Assembly (NCBI GenBank): GCA_905221605.1
Contig: CAJNDS010000162.1
Location: forward strand, 30,001 to 94,000
Direction: 5' to 3'
Source: Symbiodinium natans
Taxonomy: Eukaryota; Sar; Dinophyceae; Suessiales; Symbiodiniaceae
Length of the DNA: 64,000 nucleotides
Below the pieces are notes generated by a model. The model saw only the letters and a program-made list of their open reading frames with translations. It made no database searches and was not told where the DNA came from. Shown here piece after piece: positions 30,124 to 40,499 of this stretch (the stretch's first letter is position 1; every line of letters begins with the position of its first letter). Position numbers and translations under genes: made by a program.

Positions 30124-31317
30124 TCAACAACCTTGCTCTGTAAGCGGACACTCGAAGTGGCTATGGGAAGATGCGTGCATGAGAGAGGTTGCACCATAAC
30201 AATCCTTCAAGTTCTCGTTGGCACCCGCATTCAGCAACAAACCTGCAATCTCGACTTGGCCCATGGCAGATGATTGCATGAGCGCGGTCGCGCCGCACCT
30301 GTCCTGCAAGTTCTTGTCGGCACCAGCATTCAACAGCAAGCGTGCAATCTCGACGTGGTCCTTCGAACATGCGAGCATGAGACTGGACCTGCCCTGCCGA
30401 TTCTGCAAGTTCTTGTCGACACCAGCTTCCAGCAGCAAGTTTACAATCTCGATGTGGCCCTCAGAAGAGGCGTGCATGAGAGAGGTTGCACCATAACAAT
30501 CCTTCAAGTTCTCGTCGGCACCCGCATTCAGCAACAAACCTGCAATCTCGACTTGGCCCATGGCAGATGCGTGCATGAGCGCGGTCGCGCCGGACCTGTC
30601 CTGCAAGTTCTTGTCGGCACCAGCATCCAGAAGCAAGCGTGCAATCTCGACGTGGCCCTTCGAACATGCGAGCATGAGACTGGACCTGCCCTGCTGGTTC
30701 TGCACGTTCGTGTCGACGCCAGCTTCCAGCAGCAAGCGTACAATCTCGATGTGGCCCATGAACGATGCACGCATGAGAGCAGTGTGGCCGGACCTGTCCT
30801 TCAAGTTCTTGTCGGCATCAGCTTTCAGCAGCAAACGTACAATCTCGATGTAGCCCATGGAAGATGCGAGCACGAAACTGGACATATCCTGCATCTTGTA
30901 CTGCAAGTTCTCATCGGCACCAGTGTCCAGCAGCAAGCGCACAAACTCGATGTGGCCCTTAGAAGATGCGCGTGCGAGAGCGGTCGCAAAGGACCAGACC
31001 AGTATGACACCAGCTTTCAGCAGAGCGCGGCCCACTTCCACGTTGCCTGCATCGGCAGCATAATCAAGAAACTCGCGCTCGGCCTCAAACATCTGCTCCG
31101 GGCTGAGGATGGAGAGTAGCAACAGGTTCAGGTCAACGAGCCCAACTAGAGAAGTACGATCCTCTAACCTGCAGCCAGCATGTAGTAGCTGTTGCAGGCA
31201 CACTGGAAAGCCATGTCGGCTTCTCAAGTGGCATTTCAACTGGGTCACATCTTCGCAGGTGTCGCCCGCGGGCACTGCCGCCAGCTCATGTCCGGACATG
31301 CTCCAGACATACAGCAT
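30124..31317 (-). CDS. Ankyrin-repeat protein with ubiquitin-like N-terminus
   Basis: A single uninterrupted frame of 397 residues on the minus strand. Residues 1 to about 75 (MLYVWSMSGHELAAVP; later LKCHLRSRHGFPVCLQQLLH) look like a ubiquitin-fold N-terminus of the type that precedes ankyrin repeats in many dinoflagellate proteins. From about residue 85 to the end there are about nine ankyrin repeats with the usual G-x-T-x-L-x-x-A...G-x-x-E-I-V-x-L-L-L-x-A-G-A-D pattern. Such proteins bind other proteins and have no catalytic residues, so the partner is unknown. The last two 99-residue blocks are near copies, a recent 297-bp tandem duplication. The frame ends 10 residues after a partial repeat. 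The lack of introns suggests a retrocopy or intron-poor gene. Flanks are heptamer DNA. It is presumably cytosolic, with no signal peptide or membrane segment. Confidence 0.9.
   Translation of the reverse strand: MLYVWSMSGHELAAVPAGDTCEDVTQLKCHLRSRHGFPVCLQQLLHAGCRLEDRTSLVGLVDLNLLLLSILSPEQMFEAEREFLDYAADAGNVEVGRALLKAGVILVWSFATALARASSKGHIEFVRLLLDTGADENLQYKMQDMSSFVLASSMGYIEIVRLLLKADADKNLKDRSGHTALMRASFMGHIEIVRLLLEAGVDTNVQNQQGRSSLMLACSKGHVEIARLLLDAGADKNLQDRSGATALMHASAMGQVEIAGLLLNAGADENLKDCYGATSLMHASSEGHIEIVNLLLEAGVDKNLQNRQGRSSLMLACSKDHVEIARLLLNAGADKNLQDRCGATALMQSSAMGQVEIAGLLLNAGANENLKDCYGATSLMHASSHSHFECPLTEQGC
30165..30755. repeat. 297-bp tandem duplication inside the ankyrin gene
   Basis: The stretch from about 30165 to 30455 is repeated at about 30462-30750 with few differences (for example GGTTGCACCATAACAATCCT occurs in both). 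Each copy spans three ankyrin repeats, so reading frame is kept. Confidence 0.8.
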
Positions 31318-31319
31318 TG

Positions 31320-31560
31320 TGCGGCTTGAAGCTACAAAGCCCTAGCTCAACGATCAAAGGTAAAAAAAAATATGCCTAAGCAATTTTGGTCAAGAGCTCG
31401 AAACCCCAAACCCTAAACAAACCTAAAAAGGCGAAGGTGTTGTATGCCAGGGAAGTGTTTGCGGGAGGGTTTGCGGGAGGGATTCGATCCTCTGCCCACA
31501 AGCTTCGAGCAAATGCATCCACTCCATACGTACAACGACCCAAAGATCCCTACATTCCAC
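31320..31560. other. 5' flank of the ankyrin gene
   Basis: Unique sequence, then a short plus-strand frame with no motif. No TATA box or spliced-leader relic recognised. Confidence 0.4.
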
Positions 31561-31877
31561 TAAACCCTCAACTCTAAACCCTCAACCCTAAACCCTCAAC
31601 TCTGAACCTAAACCCGAAACTAAACCCTAAACCCTCGACCCTGAACCCTGAACCCTAAACCCTCAACCCTGAACCCCGGTTCCCTCAACTTGTGAACCCC
31701 TCAACCCTAAACCCTAAACCCCTACACCCGAAACCCTAAACCCTCAACCCCTAAGCCCTCAACCCTCAACCCTGAACCCCCCTCAAGCCCCTGAGCCCCC
31801 CCTGAGGGTCCTGAGTGCTAAACCCCTAAACCCCTACACCCTAAACCCTAAACCCTAAACCGCTTTCCCCCCTGAAC

Positions 31878-31938
31878 CGTTTGAGGGTCCTGAGTGCACA
31901 GGCTGCGGCCGCCACTGCGCGTTGGGGATCGAAGTCCT
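31878..31938 (-). CDS. Candidate exon, unknown
   Basis: Twenty codons on the minus strand (RTSIPNAQWRPQPVHSGPSN) between GAGGCCCCGCCGTGCAG and GTTCAGGGG. The plus strand is open too. Confidence 0.4.
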
Positions 31939-32535
31939 CTGCACGGCGGGGCCTCGGAAGCCTCCGGCTTGGTTCGGGGACTTTAGGGGGTTTTAGGGGT
32001 TAAGGGTTTGGGGTTTAGGGTTGGGGATTATAGGGGCTTCAGGGGTTGAAGCGGTTTAGGGTTCAGGGCTATGTCAGGGTTTAGGGTTTTTTCGGGTTTA
32101 GGGCTTTTACTAGGGTCTAGGGCATTAGGGCTTTGGGACTTTTGGGTTTAGGGCTTTAGGGCGTAGGGGGGTTTGAGGGTGTAGGGTTTAGGGTTTCGGG
32201 TTTAGGGCTTTATCAGGGTTTAGGGTTAGGGTTTAGGGCTATATTTAGGGTTCAGGGTTAGGGGTTTGGGATTTGGGGTTTAAGGTCCAGGGTTGAGGGC
32301 GTGGGGTTGGGGCGGCTCAGGGTTTAGGGTTTAGGGTTTAGGGGGTTTAGGGTTTAGGGAATAGGGTTTAGGGTCTAGGGCTTAGGGATTAAGGTTGAGG
32401 GATCAGGGGCTGCTCGGGCCATTTTTTGGAGTGGGTGCGAGGGAACACAAGAAACTGCTGCAAGCTCACTGCGACACACCCCAAACCCTAAACCCTCAAC
32501 CCTAAACCCCTCAACCCTACACCCTAAACCCTAAC

Positions 32536-32599
32536 GCCCTGAAACGGGGTGCAAGAGCCTCCCTGTCTCGGTGACAGGCGCGCCGCCCCGCTTGGAGCC
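32536..32599 (-). CDS. Candidate exon, unknown
   Basis: Twenty-one codons on the minus strand (GSKRGGAPVTETGRLLHPVS then G) between GACGGCCTGTCAG and the donor GTTAGGG. Confidence 0.5.
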
Positions 32600-32865
32600 C
32601 TGACAGGCCGTCGGGGTTTGGGGTTTAGGGTTTAGGGTTTGGGGTTTAGGGTTTAGGGTTTAGGGTTTAGGGTTTAGGGTTTGGGGCTTGGAGCTTGGAG
32701 CTGAGGGCTGCTGAGGGTTTAGGGCTCAGGGATTTTATAGGGAGCCTGTTGCCCGTAGAACTCGAGGGTGCAGGAGAACTCCAGGCTTTTGGAGGCGTTC
32801 AAGGGTTCAGGCAGGGGTCATTTTCGACTTAAAGTTCAAGCATCAGGCTACAGATCCCTGCAACA

Positions 32866-32892
32866 TAGAGAGAGACAGAGAGAAAGAGAGAA

Positions 32893-32925
<33 letters not shown>

Positions 32926-32955
32926 AAGAGAGAAAGAGAGAGAGAGAGAGAGAGT
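32866..32955. repeat. GA microsatellite
   Basis: AGAGAGA with AAAGAGAG interruptions, about 90 bp. The RERERE frame across it is an artefact. Confidence 0.95.
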
Positions 32956-32959
32956 CCCG

Positions 32960-33560
32960 GCCCTCCATGATCCGCTGGAAAGGGTGAAACCTATCCTGAA
33001 GCCCCTCAACCCCCCAAAAGCCCTGAAACGACAGCAGTACTGAACCCTGAACCCTGCACCTCCAAAAACCCCGCTCAGCCCGAAGCCCGAAATCCTACCC
33101 TGTGCACGTCGAGCTGGCGTGCGGATTCAGAGCTTGGGAGGATCTGTGGCCCTACACCCTGAGGTCTGAGGAGCTCAACATCCCAAACTCCCAGGGTTTA
33201 GAGTGGGTTAAGGCTTAGGGGTTTGGGGATGGGGTTTAGGAGCTAGGATTTAGGGGTTGGGGATTTGAAGCTTAAGGGTTGAGGGGGCCTGGGGGGTCGA
33301 GAGGTTGAGGTTTCAAGCCACAAGCTTGCAAGGACCCCGCCAGGCCCCCTCTCAAAATGTGGTTTGGGTTTGGGAGCCTCGGCTTTGGTGCTTCAGGATT
33401 TAGGGTTTAGGGGTTTAGGGGTTCAGGGGTTCAGGGTTGAGGGTTGAGGGTTTAGGGTTCAAATCCAGGGAAGTTTTCGAGAAGTCTCCAGGAGTTTCGC
33501 GGAGGTTCGAGGAGCTTCTTCTTTAGAACTCTTTCAAGTTACAGGAACTTGAGGATGTAG
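32960..33560. other. Unique and G-rich spacer
   Basis: No exon can be bounded with confidence. An island near 33610-33650 could end a minus-strand exon (QPTPRVCKLDAVA after CACTACCCGAGCCAG). Confidence 0.35.
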
Positions 33561-33673
33561 GGTTTAGGATGTAGGGTTTAGGGTTTAGGATTTAGGGTTT
33601 AGGGCGACAGCATCCAGCTTGCAGACGCGCGGCGTGGGTTGCTGGCTCGGGTAGTGATGGTGCCTTGGTCTTT

Positions 33674-33832
33674 TCATGGGTTCCCCTACCGCCCCCTCCA
33701 TGCTACCCCCGGCCCCCCCTAGTTCCCCCCATAATTAAGGCTATTTTGGGATAATTCAGCCTAAGTGAAATTATTTGAGGGGGGAACCTAGGGGGGGAGT
33801 ATAGAAGGTGTGGTAAGGAAACCCATGATATT
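33674..33832. repeat. Inverted-repeat element, about 160 bp
   Basis: CATGGGTTCCCCTACC...TAGTTCCCCCCATAATTA on the left pairs with TAATTATTTGAGGGGGGAAC...GGTAAGGAAACCCATGA read inward from the right. A palindromic non-coding element; it looks distinct from families A and B. Confidence 0.55.
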
Positions 33833-34208
33833 CATCCCCTCCAAACGTCTCAAAACACGAAGCCTCAAGCCCAAACCCGAACGAACGCCCCCAAAACCTT
33901 AGGGTTTAGGGTTTAGGGTTTAGGGTTTAGGGTTTAGGGTTCAGGGTTCAGGGTTCAGGGTTCAGGGTTCAGGGTTTAGGGCTAATTAGGGTTTAGGTTT
34001 TAGCACAAAACCTCTAAATCCTCAAGCTTAAACCCTAAGACCCTCGACCCCTAAAAGCTCTCGCTCAACAAAGGGACCCAAAACCCAAACCCTGAAACCC
34101 TAACTGAACCCATTCAAGAAGGAACCCCCAAGGCCCCAAGCTCTAAACCGTCAGCCCCAAAAACCCTCAGCCCAAGCCCTAAACCCTAAACCCTGAACCC
34201 TAAAGAGC

Positions 34209-34267
34209 TGTCCAGACATCTCCAGGTCCCCCAGCGTCGGCAAGGGCCGCTGCTGGACGAGCACATG
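34209..34267 (-). CDS. Candidate exon, unknown
   Basis: Nineteen codons on the minus strand (HVLVQQRPLPTLGDLEMSG) after CGCCGACCCGGCAG. The donor would be GC (ACA|GCTCTTTAGG). Codon choice is good. Confidence 0.45.
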
Positions 34268-34378
34268 CTGCCGGGTCGGCGAGCCTTGAACTGTGGGGGC
34301 TTTTAGGGTTTCGGGATTAGGGTTTAGGGTTTGCTGGGTGTTTAGGGTATAGGGTTTAGGGTTTAGGGTTAAGGGTTG

Positions 34379-34423
34379 AGATGCTCCCTCTTCTACTAAC
34401 AGTCCATAATATGGATTATAACG
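34379..34423. mobile_element. Family A element, copy 6 (half)
   Basis: Only the left arm, GATGCTCCCTCTTCTACTAA with CAGTCC and part of the loop, is recognisable. The right arm is missing. Confidence 0.55.
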
Positions 34424-34424
34424 A

Positions 34425-34890
34425 CGCCTAGTCCTGGCGGTTTCGGGTTTGGGGGTTAGGGCTTTTGGTTTTTCTAGCTCCGTGCAGGCTTCTTGGGCGA
34501 TGAAAAAGTTATATAACCCTAAACCCCAACTGTAGGTCGATGATGTTCATCAACCAAGTGCTACACCCAAAATCGTAAACCTTACAAAACAACTCACCAC
34601 CCCCCACCCCCCCACCCCCAAACAAAATATTGAAAAAACACATAACTACATACAAAGAAATACATGAACAAGAGAAGTACCACAAACGAACAAACAAACA
34701 AACAAACAGATGAATGAATAAGAAGAATAGCAGAAATGATAGCAATGCCACATAAAAACAAAGAATCGCTCTCGCAACGTCGTACTAACGACAGTAAGGA
34801 CACCACCGTCACACGGGCAAACCAACCCCCAGTCCCTAAACCCGCCCCAGCCTCGGCCCAGGGCCCTCCAGACTACAATACCATACTTAC
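34425..34890. other. Unique AT-rich stretch
   Basis: Contains a GT/AAC-rich low-complexity part (34680-34720, CAAACAAACAAA). The 80-codon minus frame is hydrophobic but compositionally biased. No gene supported. Confidence 0.4.
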
Positions 34891-35011
34891 GGTTTAGGGT
34901 TTAGGGTTTAGGGTTTAGGGTTTAGGGTTTAGGGTTTAGGGTTTAGGGTTTAGGGTTTAGGGATACTGGAACATCGTGCTTCATCTTGGCACAATCAGAC
35001 ATGTACGAGCG

Positions 35012-35071
35012 TTAAGTATCAAACAAACCGAGGAGCTCGGTGGCTGTGGCGTCCCCTGGCCCGCAGCGGCT
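35012..35071 (-). CDS. Candidate terminal exon
   Basis: Nineteen codons and TAA on the minus strand (SRCGPGDATATELLGLFDT) after GCCGCGATGCGTCTCAG. Third positions are G/C-rich. The overlapping plus-strand frame of 92 codons (34976-35254) is judged a shadow. Confidence 0.45.
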   Translation of the reverse strand, partial: SRCGPGDATATELLGLFDT

Positions 35072-35244
35072 CTGAGACGCATCGCGGCAGCCTTTGCGGA
35101 TTTGGGGTTTAGGGATTTGGGTTCAGTATCCCAAGTTCAAGCATTCGCCAGTCAAGCAGCTTGTCAAGTGACGGAGAAATACCCACTCGCCAATGGGTCC
35201 CACAACATTGGCCTTCCTTTCAAACCACGAAGCCCAAGGCTGAC

Positions 35245-35425
35245 TCGGCTGTGAACCCTAACCCTAAACCCTAAGCCTAAACCTAAACAACCCTAAACCT
35301 AAACTTAAACCCTAAACCCTAAAGCCCAAGGCCGGGTAGCCCCTAAACCCTACAGCCAAACCCTAAAGCCCAAGGCCCATAGCCCCTAAATCCTAAAGCC
35401 GAGGCCAGTAGGCCCTAAACCCTGA
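35245..35425. repeat. Degenerate C-rich heptamers
   Basis: CCTAAACC and CCCTAAAGCCCAAGGCC units. The longer unit CCTAAAGCC(C/G)AAGGCC is repeated two to three times. Confidence 0.8.
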
Positions 35426-35431
35426 TGTGCC

Positions 35432-35640
35432 TGCCCACGAAAGTTTGTGCCTTGCACACGAAAGTTTGTGCCTTGCCGACGAAAGCTGGCCGCCATTGAA
35501 TGCACAAACTTGTGGTGGGTAAGGCACAAGCTTTCGTGGGCAAGGCACGCCGGACCCTGCCCGTGCCTTGCCCACGAAAAAATGTGCCTTGCTCACGAAG
35601 GCTTGTGCCTATGCCCACGAACCCATTCGAACAAAGAAGA
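35432..35640. repeat. Minisatellite CACGAAAGTTTGTGCCTTGC
   Basis: At least seven roughly 22-bp units in both orientations (GCCCACGAAAGTTTGTGCCT and its inverse GGCACAAGCTTTCGTGGGC), able to form hairpins. Confidence 0.8.
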
Positions 35641-35866
35641 AAAAATCTGTCTATACACTTACAAAAACGTTACGAGAGCTGTAGGGGTCCCTATGCCGCC
35701 TCCGCGTGGTTGACGGCTTGGGATGCTACGCTGCACCCACTGGCCTTCCTGGCAGTGGGGCCTCATGCAAAATCTAGAGGGTCCTAGAATTTATGGCTCA
35801 AGGTTTGGGGTGGAGGGTAGGTATAGGATATAGGATCCTATCATCCAAAAATCTCCTTCTTTGCAG

Positions 35867-35942
35867 AGGCGCCGAGGACATGACCACGGGCGGTGCAGCC
35901 GCTGCCGCGTGGCGCTGCGCGGGCATGGACACCATTCCTTGA
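35867..35942 (+). CDS. Candidate terminal exon (strand uncertain)
   Basis: The plus strand has an excellent acceptor, AATCTCCTTCTTTGCAG, then 24 codons and TGA (GAEDMTTGGAAAAAWRCAGM). The minus strand is also open after CCATGCCCGCGCAG. Confidence 0.4.
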
Positions 35943-36028
35943 CACGACTGGTGGGGGGTGGGGAAGGGGTTTCTACCGTTGTTTAGGGTAGGGCCCTTGG
36001 CACTGTGGACCCTGTTCTAGGGCTTAGG

Positions 36029-36140
36029 GGATATGTATATATGTATATATATATATATATATACATGTATATATATATATGTATGTATGTATATCTAAAT
36101 ATATATATATGTGTGTGTGTGTGTGTATTTGTATTTGTAT
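36029..36140. repeat. TA and GT microsatellite
   Basis: TATATG runs followed by GTGTGTGT. No coding content. Confidence 0.95.
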
Positions 36141-36544
36141 TTTTATTTACACTGTGTCTATTTATTTTGTTTTCCGTCATTATCTATTTCTATTGACATT
36201 TATCTGTTTACATGTATGTTTTTTTCTGAAGCTTGAAGGCTTCGGCTTGAGGTCGATGGGTTTAAGGAAAAGGGGGAAAGGGCGCGATCTTACATGGTTC
36301 GTGGCTAGCGAGTTTAGGGTTCAGGGTTTAGAGTTTGGAGTTTGGGGTTTCGAGTTTATGGCTTAGGGCTTAGGGTTTAGGGTTTAGGGTTTAGGGTTTA
36401 GGGTTGCTTAAAGCTTCGCTTCTTGCCCTCAGCCCTCTAAGGCGCAACGGCCGCGGGTAGGCGGAGCAGGAGTGTAGCTTGGGCATGTGGGATGTGGGGC
36501 GCTATGCAATTTTGACACAATGTGAGAGTCCATTGCTGGGTGCC

Positions 36545-36688
36545 CTACATAGAAGGTTCTGCGTAGTAGCAAGCAGGAACCCCAAACGAGACGATCATGT
36601 AGAACAAACCCCCTTGTGGTGCCAGCAAGAGTCTCTCAACCTGCCGTTGGCCAGGAGGCCCCCATGGCACTGCCATGACGCGGAAAAG
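36545..36688 (-). CDS. Candidate terminal exon, unknown
   Basis: Forty-seven codons and TAG on the minus strand, with LFRVMAVPWGPPGQRQVERL and later PQGGLFYMIVSFGVPACYYA, after the acceptor CTCACATTCGCTGAAG. A hydrophobic C-terminal half could be membrane-associated. The family is unknown. Confidence 0.45.
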   Translation of the reverse strand, partial: LFRVMAVPWGPPGQRQVERLLLAPQGGLFYMIVSFGVPACYYAEPSM

Positions 36689-36689
36689 C

Positions 36690-37350
36690 TTCAGCGAATG
36701 TGAGAAATGGCGTGTGCTGGGTCCCAGCGGTGATCTACCAGATATCGCGCAGTTGATACGCGCAAGAGGGTTGGTGACCATGGTCAGAGTAAGGACGGTA
36801 CGACTCACAATGTCTTGGGCCGCCTAGCTCTACTCTTGCAAGCCGTTGCAGCCGCGGAGTGGCGTGTGTGCCCCTGAGGGAGAGCTCCTCGAGAACGCCA
36901 GCTCAGCCTTGCTGATGCAAAGAAGTCCCGCCTGCTGTCTGCATGTCAAGTGAGGCTCTAGCTCTTTCAAAGCGGCACTTCAGCGCCTACAGGATTTTCA
37001 ACAAGTGCACCCCTGCCCTTGAACCCCAAACCCCAAACCGAAAGGGAATTCTTGGCGGTTCGTTTCGGTACTGATCTCTGCACCTCAGGTCAGTCCGTCC
37101 CCCCCCCCCCGCCCATTTGGGCATCCCAACGACTACAATGCCTCGTGGTCCTAGGGCTGGGCTTGGGCCTTAGGGCTTGGGATTTAAAGCCCCTGCCCGG
37201 ATGTTTCAGGAGCTCAGAGCTTCGGGGCTTTGGGGGTTCAGTGTGCTTCGGGACCCCACATGGACCCTTCTCTAAGTTGGCGTCCCATTTCGGAAGCCCC
37301 AAAAAAGCAAGGAGTCCAACTTAAAGCAGCGTCCTGAGAACTGAACAACA
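36690..37350. other. Unique sequence, one possible exon
   Basis: A minus frame at about 37190-37290 reads KWDANLEKGPCGVPKHTEPP then KPRSSELLKHPG, which looks coding but has no clean splice sites. The remainder is unassigned. Confidence 0.35.
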
Positions 37351-37439
37351 CCTTACCCTAAACCCGAAACCCTAAACCCCAAACCCTAAACCCTAAACCC
37401 GAAACCCTGAACCCCAAACCCTAAACCCTAAACCCGAAA

Positions 37440-38065
37440 CACCTGGGCGGCCCGGCCAGTTGCGGACCACAGACCTCAGATAGCTCAGGTGTCCGATTCT
37501 GGGCGCCTAAGCTCGAGAACCCTGAAACCCCAAACCCTAGACTTTCAAACCCGCACGAAACCCCTGAAAAGGCTAAACTCCTAAAGCCGCATGATCCTAA
37601 ACCCTCAAACTCTCAAACTTTCAAACCCTAAACGCTACTGTCACCACTTTAACTCAAGCACATTCAGAAATCTCATGAACAAGCGGTGCTACATTCGACG
37701 GGTTATCCCTTTCATTAAGATTTAGAGGGTAGAGTTTCGGGACGAAGATTTGGGATCCGTAGGGCTTGGACAATACAATCTACATTTACACATTTGAGGA
37801 CTCTCCCCTGTAGGGACACTCTTCTCTTAGGCTTGGAGGGTTTAGGGAAAGATCCGGTTCCCTAAATCCTTTCGCTGAGTCCTAACGAGGAGATCCCCTA
37901 TTCGTTTAGGAGTTAGCGAGTAAGACGCTCTGTGGGGGGACGAGAGACTCTCGTCTCCCTCCTTAGCATTTCGGGACTTAGAAACTAAGGTTTGGGATCC
38001 CCCCCGCTTCTTGGCTCGGCCAATATGATTCAAAGAATATGGGGAGAGGTGAGGAGGGAGGGGAG
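37440..38065. other. Unique sequence, no gene seen
   Basis: Contains degenerate C-rich units to 37640 and small palindromes (GACGAGAGACTCTCGTC near 37938; TTTAGGGAAAGATCCGGTTCC near 37850). A 63-codon minus frame has no motif. Confidence 0.4.
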
Positions 38066-38159
38066 AGCCATGGTTTAGGGTTTAGGGTTTAGGGTTTAGG
38101 GTTTAGGGTTTAGGGTTTAGGGTTTAGGGTTTAGGGTTTGGTACCCGGGAATCGAGACA

Positions 38160-38336
38160 AGCCACACTAGGGATTCAAACGATTCAAGCTGAATCGGCCG
38201 ATTTTCCGATGGAACCGGGTCCCGGATTGAAGATTGCAGATTCCCTCGAAACACTTTTCTGGGAATCTTCAATCTTCAATCTTCAAACCGGGGCCCGGTT
38301 CAAATTGAATCGGCCGATTCAACTTCAATCGGGTCT
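38160..38336. mobile_element. Palindromic element, about 175 bp
   Basis: The left arm contains GAATCGGCCGATT, CCGGGTCCCGG and ATTGAAGATTGCAGATTCCC. The right arm repeats these inverted (GGGAATCTTCAATCTTCAAT, CCGGGGCCCGG, GAATCGGCCGATTC). A long snap-back hairpin, MITE-like, with a single copy in this window. Confidence 0.65.
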
Positions 38337-38830
38337 GTACGGACTCCATGCATCTGTATAAAAAACATTGAAACAACCATAGTATATATATATATACATA
38401 TAGTGAATGGAACGCTGTACGCTCCACCCCCAAATCGTACAAACCTGTGTAAGACCAAAATTGGTAGATAACGGGGCGGAGGGTACTGTACCAAATATGC
38501 GGATGTTAAAGGGTACCATATATCCAGATGCGGGCTGCAATCCTAAGAACTCATATCAACCCCAGAAACCCTATGGGAGGTCGGGCTTGCTTTGCTAGAG
38601 TCTGGGGCTTGGAGTTAAACCCTAAACCGAGGGTGCTAGGGTGCTAGGGTGCGAGGGCATGTACAGGTCCCTGCATCCAGTGTTTAGGGTCTCGGGTCCA
38701 AGGGTAGTTTCATGGGCCCACTATGGTCCTTTACCTCCTTTAAAGGGTTCGGATGTATGGGCCCTTACTTTGTGTAGGTAGGGTATATAAGAGGGTATAC
38801 AAGGCTGCCCTTCAAAGCTACCCTTACATC
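38336..38830. other. Unique sequence
   Basis: Includes a small TA run near 38383. GGGCCCACTATGG.../ATGTATGGGCCC (38718-38765) hints at another hairpin. No gene I can support. Confidence 0.4.
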
Positions 38831-38833
38831 GGG

Positions 38834-38938
38834 CGCTTCGGGCGCGACCCTATGCGGCCAAGCGGCAGCAGCGCCTCATCGCCCCGGGGTGCCAGGCGCG
38901 CCAAGGCTTCCGCCGTCGCCCGGCGCGACTCACAGTGA
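38834..38938 (+). CDS. Possible terminal exon
   Basis: The plus strand reads RFGRDPMRPSGSSASSPRGA then RRAKASAVARRDSQ and TGA. It is serine/arginine-rich, with no clear acceptor. Confidence 0.3.
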   Translation, partial: RFGRDPMRPSGSSASSPRGARRAKASAVARRDSQ

Positions 38939-39049
38939 GCCCGTCACCCTGAACCCCTAAACCCTAAACCCTAAACCCGAAACCCTAAACCCTAGACCCT
39001 AAACCCTAAACCCGAAACCTAAACCCGAAACCCGAAACCCTAAACCCTC

Positions 39050-39480
39050 CCTCAACACCAAACCCTATACCCTGGCCCCACTAACACACTAGGGGAAATT
39101 CGAAAAGAGAGTGCGTAAAAAAGGGGCCCGCGTATATTCCACATACCCCCTCCCCCCCGCCTCTCCCGAAAAAGGAAAGGCCCCCCACCCCCCCCCCCCC
39201 CCCCAAAACCCTAAACCCTAAACCCTAAACCCTAAATCCTAAACCCTAAACCCTAAACCCTAGACCCCTAAACCCCTAAACCCTTAAACCCCTAAAACCC
39301 TAAACCCTGAACCCTAAACCGAAAGGGGGCGGGGGCTAGTTTGGGTTCCTGCAGAGGCGCGCACTATCAGTAGCCCTCTCAGCCCCCTCCCACCCCCCCA
39401 AAAGAAAAGGGTTATCAGTCTGTACACTTCACGCGGCGCTTCATCAAAGCCCCAGAGCCGAAACTCCAAAACCCCTAGAG
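39050..39480. other. Unique and poly-C spacers
   Basis: Poly-C at about 39184-39204 and short GC-rich islands (39325-39480) between tracts. No exon chosen. Confidence 0.4.
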
Positions 39481-39559
39481 GGGTTAGGGTTTAGGATTTG
39501 GGGTTTGGGTCTTGGGTTTAGGGTTTAGGGTTTAGGGTTCAGGGTTGAGGGTTTAGGGT

Positions 39560-39639
39560 TTAGGGTTTAGCCGAAACCAGAACAACCCCGAGAGCCGCAG
39601 GGTCCTCAGCTTTGTAACGCGCGTCGGGCGGGGGGAGCA
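39560..39639 (-). CDS. Candidate terminal exon ending in the heptamer
   Basis: Twenty-five codons on the minus strand, LPPPDARYKAEDPAALGVVL then VSAKP, with the stop TAA supplied by CCCTAAACC of the adjoining tract. The acceptor is CACTCTGTCTGCAG. Confidence 0.45.
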
Positions 39640-40240
39640 CTGCAGACAGAGTGGTGTGAACCGCTCCGCCTCGAAACGTGGGATTAACGGTTTGTGGTTC
39701 GGGGATTTTGCGTTTCAGGTCTTGTGTGTGCATGTGAAACGTGAAAACTTTCTGAACTGCAAGCATGGGAGGGGCTGCAAGCATGTTTCCAACGTGCGTT
39801 AGGTTCTCTTTATTCTACCTTGCATGAAAAAGGAACAGAATATTGCAGACAGCATGAGATTGGTAGGAGATGGGGCCCAGAGAAATTTTCGTCGTGCCTG
39901 CCCATCAAGGGTCAGGAGTTTAGGGTCGGAGTGCCACGTGTCATCTACCAACGATGACCAAAACCCTCCGACCTTCGACCCTGAAGCCTATATAAACCCC
40001 AAAGCCGAAACCCCTGAACCATGAGCCTGACCATCCAGCTGCCGATGTTCGAAGCCCCATCTTCCGGACAAACGTCGTACCCTGAATCCTAAACCCTGAA
40101 CTTGAAGGCCATATTCCCTGGACCTTTGGCTCCGGAGCCAGCAAACGCAGAAGCCCCTAAACGTACACGCGCCCGAAATAGGTTGCTTATAAGGCTTTAG
40201 GGCTACCCATGAAGCCCTTGGCTGAAGCCCAAAACGCCGG
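39640..40240. other. Unique sequence
   Basis: Several frames of 65-95 codons on both strands, mostly seeded by degenerate heptamers. No motif recognised. Confidence 0.4.
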
Positions 40241-40325
40241 CCCCTAAACCCTAAACCCTCAACCCTCAACGCTAAACCCTAAACCCTCAACCCTCAACGC
40301 TAAACCCTAAACCCTAAACACGAAC

Positions 40326-40421
40326 CCAAAGTGGCTTTCCCGCTCCTTCTTCCGGGCGCTCCTGCCCTGCGGCGTCCCACAGGGCATGCAGCGCACACTC
40401 GCGGACGGCCTCTTTGCCAGG
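40326..40421 (-). CDS. Candidate helical exon (HEAT-like?)
   Basis: Thirty-two codons on the minus strand: PGKEAVRECALHALWDAAGQ then ERPEEGAGKPLW. The acceptor is CCACGACCCAAG and the donor GTTCGTGTTTAGG. The pattern V-R-x-x-A-L-x-A-L-W is reminiscent of a HEAT/ARM helix. Both phases are 0. Confidence 0.55.
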
Positions 40422-40499
40422 CTTGGGTCGTGGATTCGTGGGCTTTCGTGGCTGAGGGCTTTGGGGTTCAGAATGTAGTTGCTGGGGTTTAGGGCGCGA

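Larger units (their letters stand above)
31560..34962. repeat. Telomere-like heptamer tracts, block 6
   Basis: C-rich tracts lie at 31560-31865 (many CCCTCAA variants), 32478-32535, 34020-34040 and 34140-34205. G-rich tracts lie at 31985-32400 (very degenerate), 32615-32690, 33380-33470, 33555-33605, 33900-33985, 34310-34375 and 34890-34962. Confidence 0.85.

Noticed and set aside
30274-31119. 281-codon plus-strand frame over the ankyrin gene
   Set aside because: Shadow of the minus-strand ankyrin repeats; repeats only the antisense of that gene.
32768-33043. Arg/Glu-rich frame
   Set aside because: Created by the GA microsatellite.
35432-35640. CRISPR-like array
   Set aside because: Units of about 22 bp are contiguous or inverted, with no regular unique spacers, and the genome is eukaryotic; it is a minisatellite.
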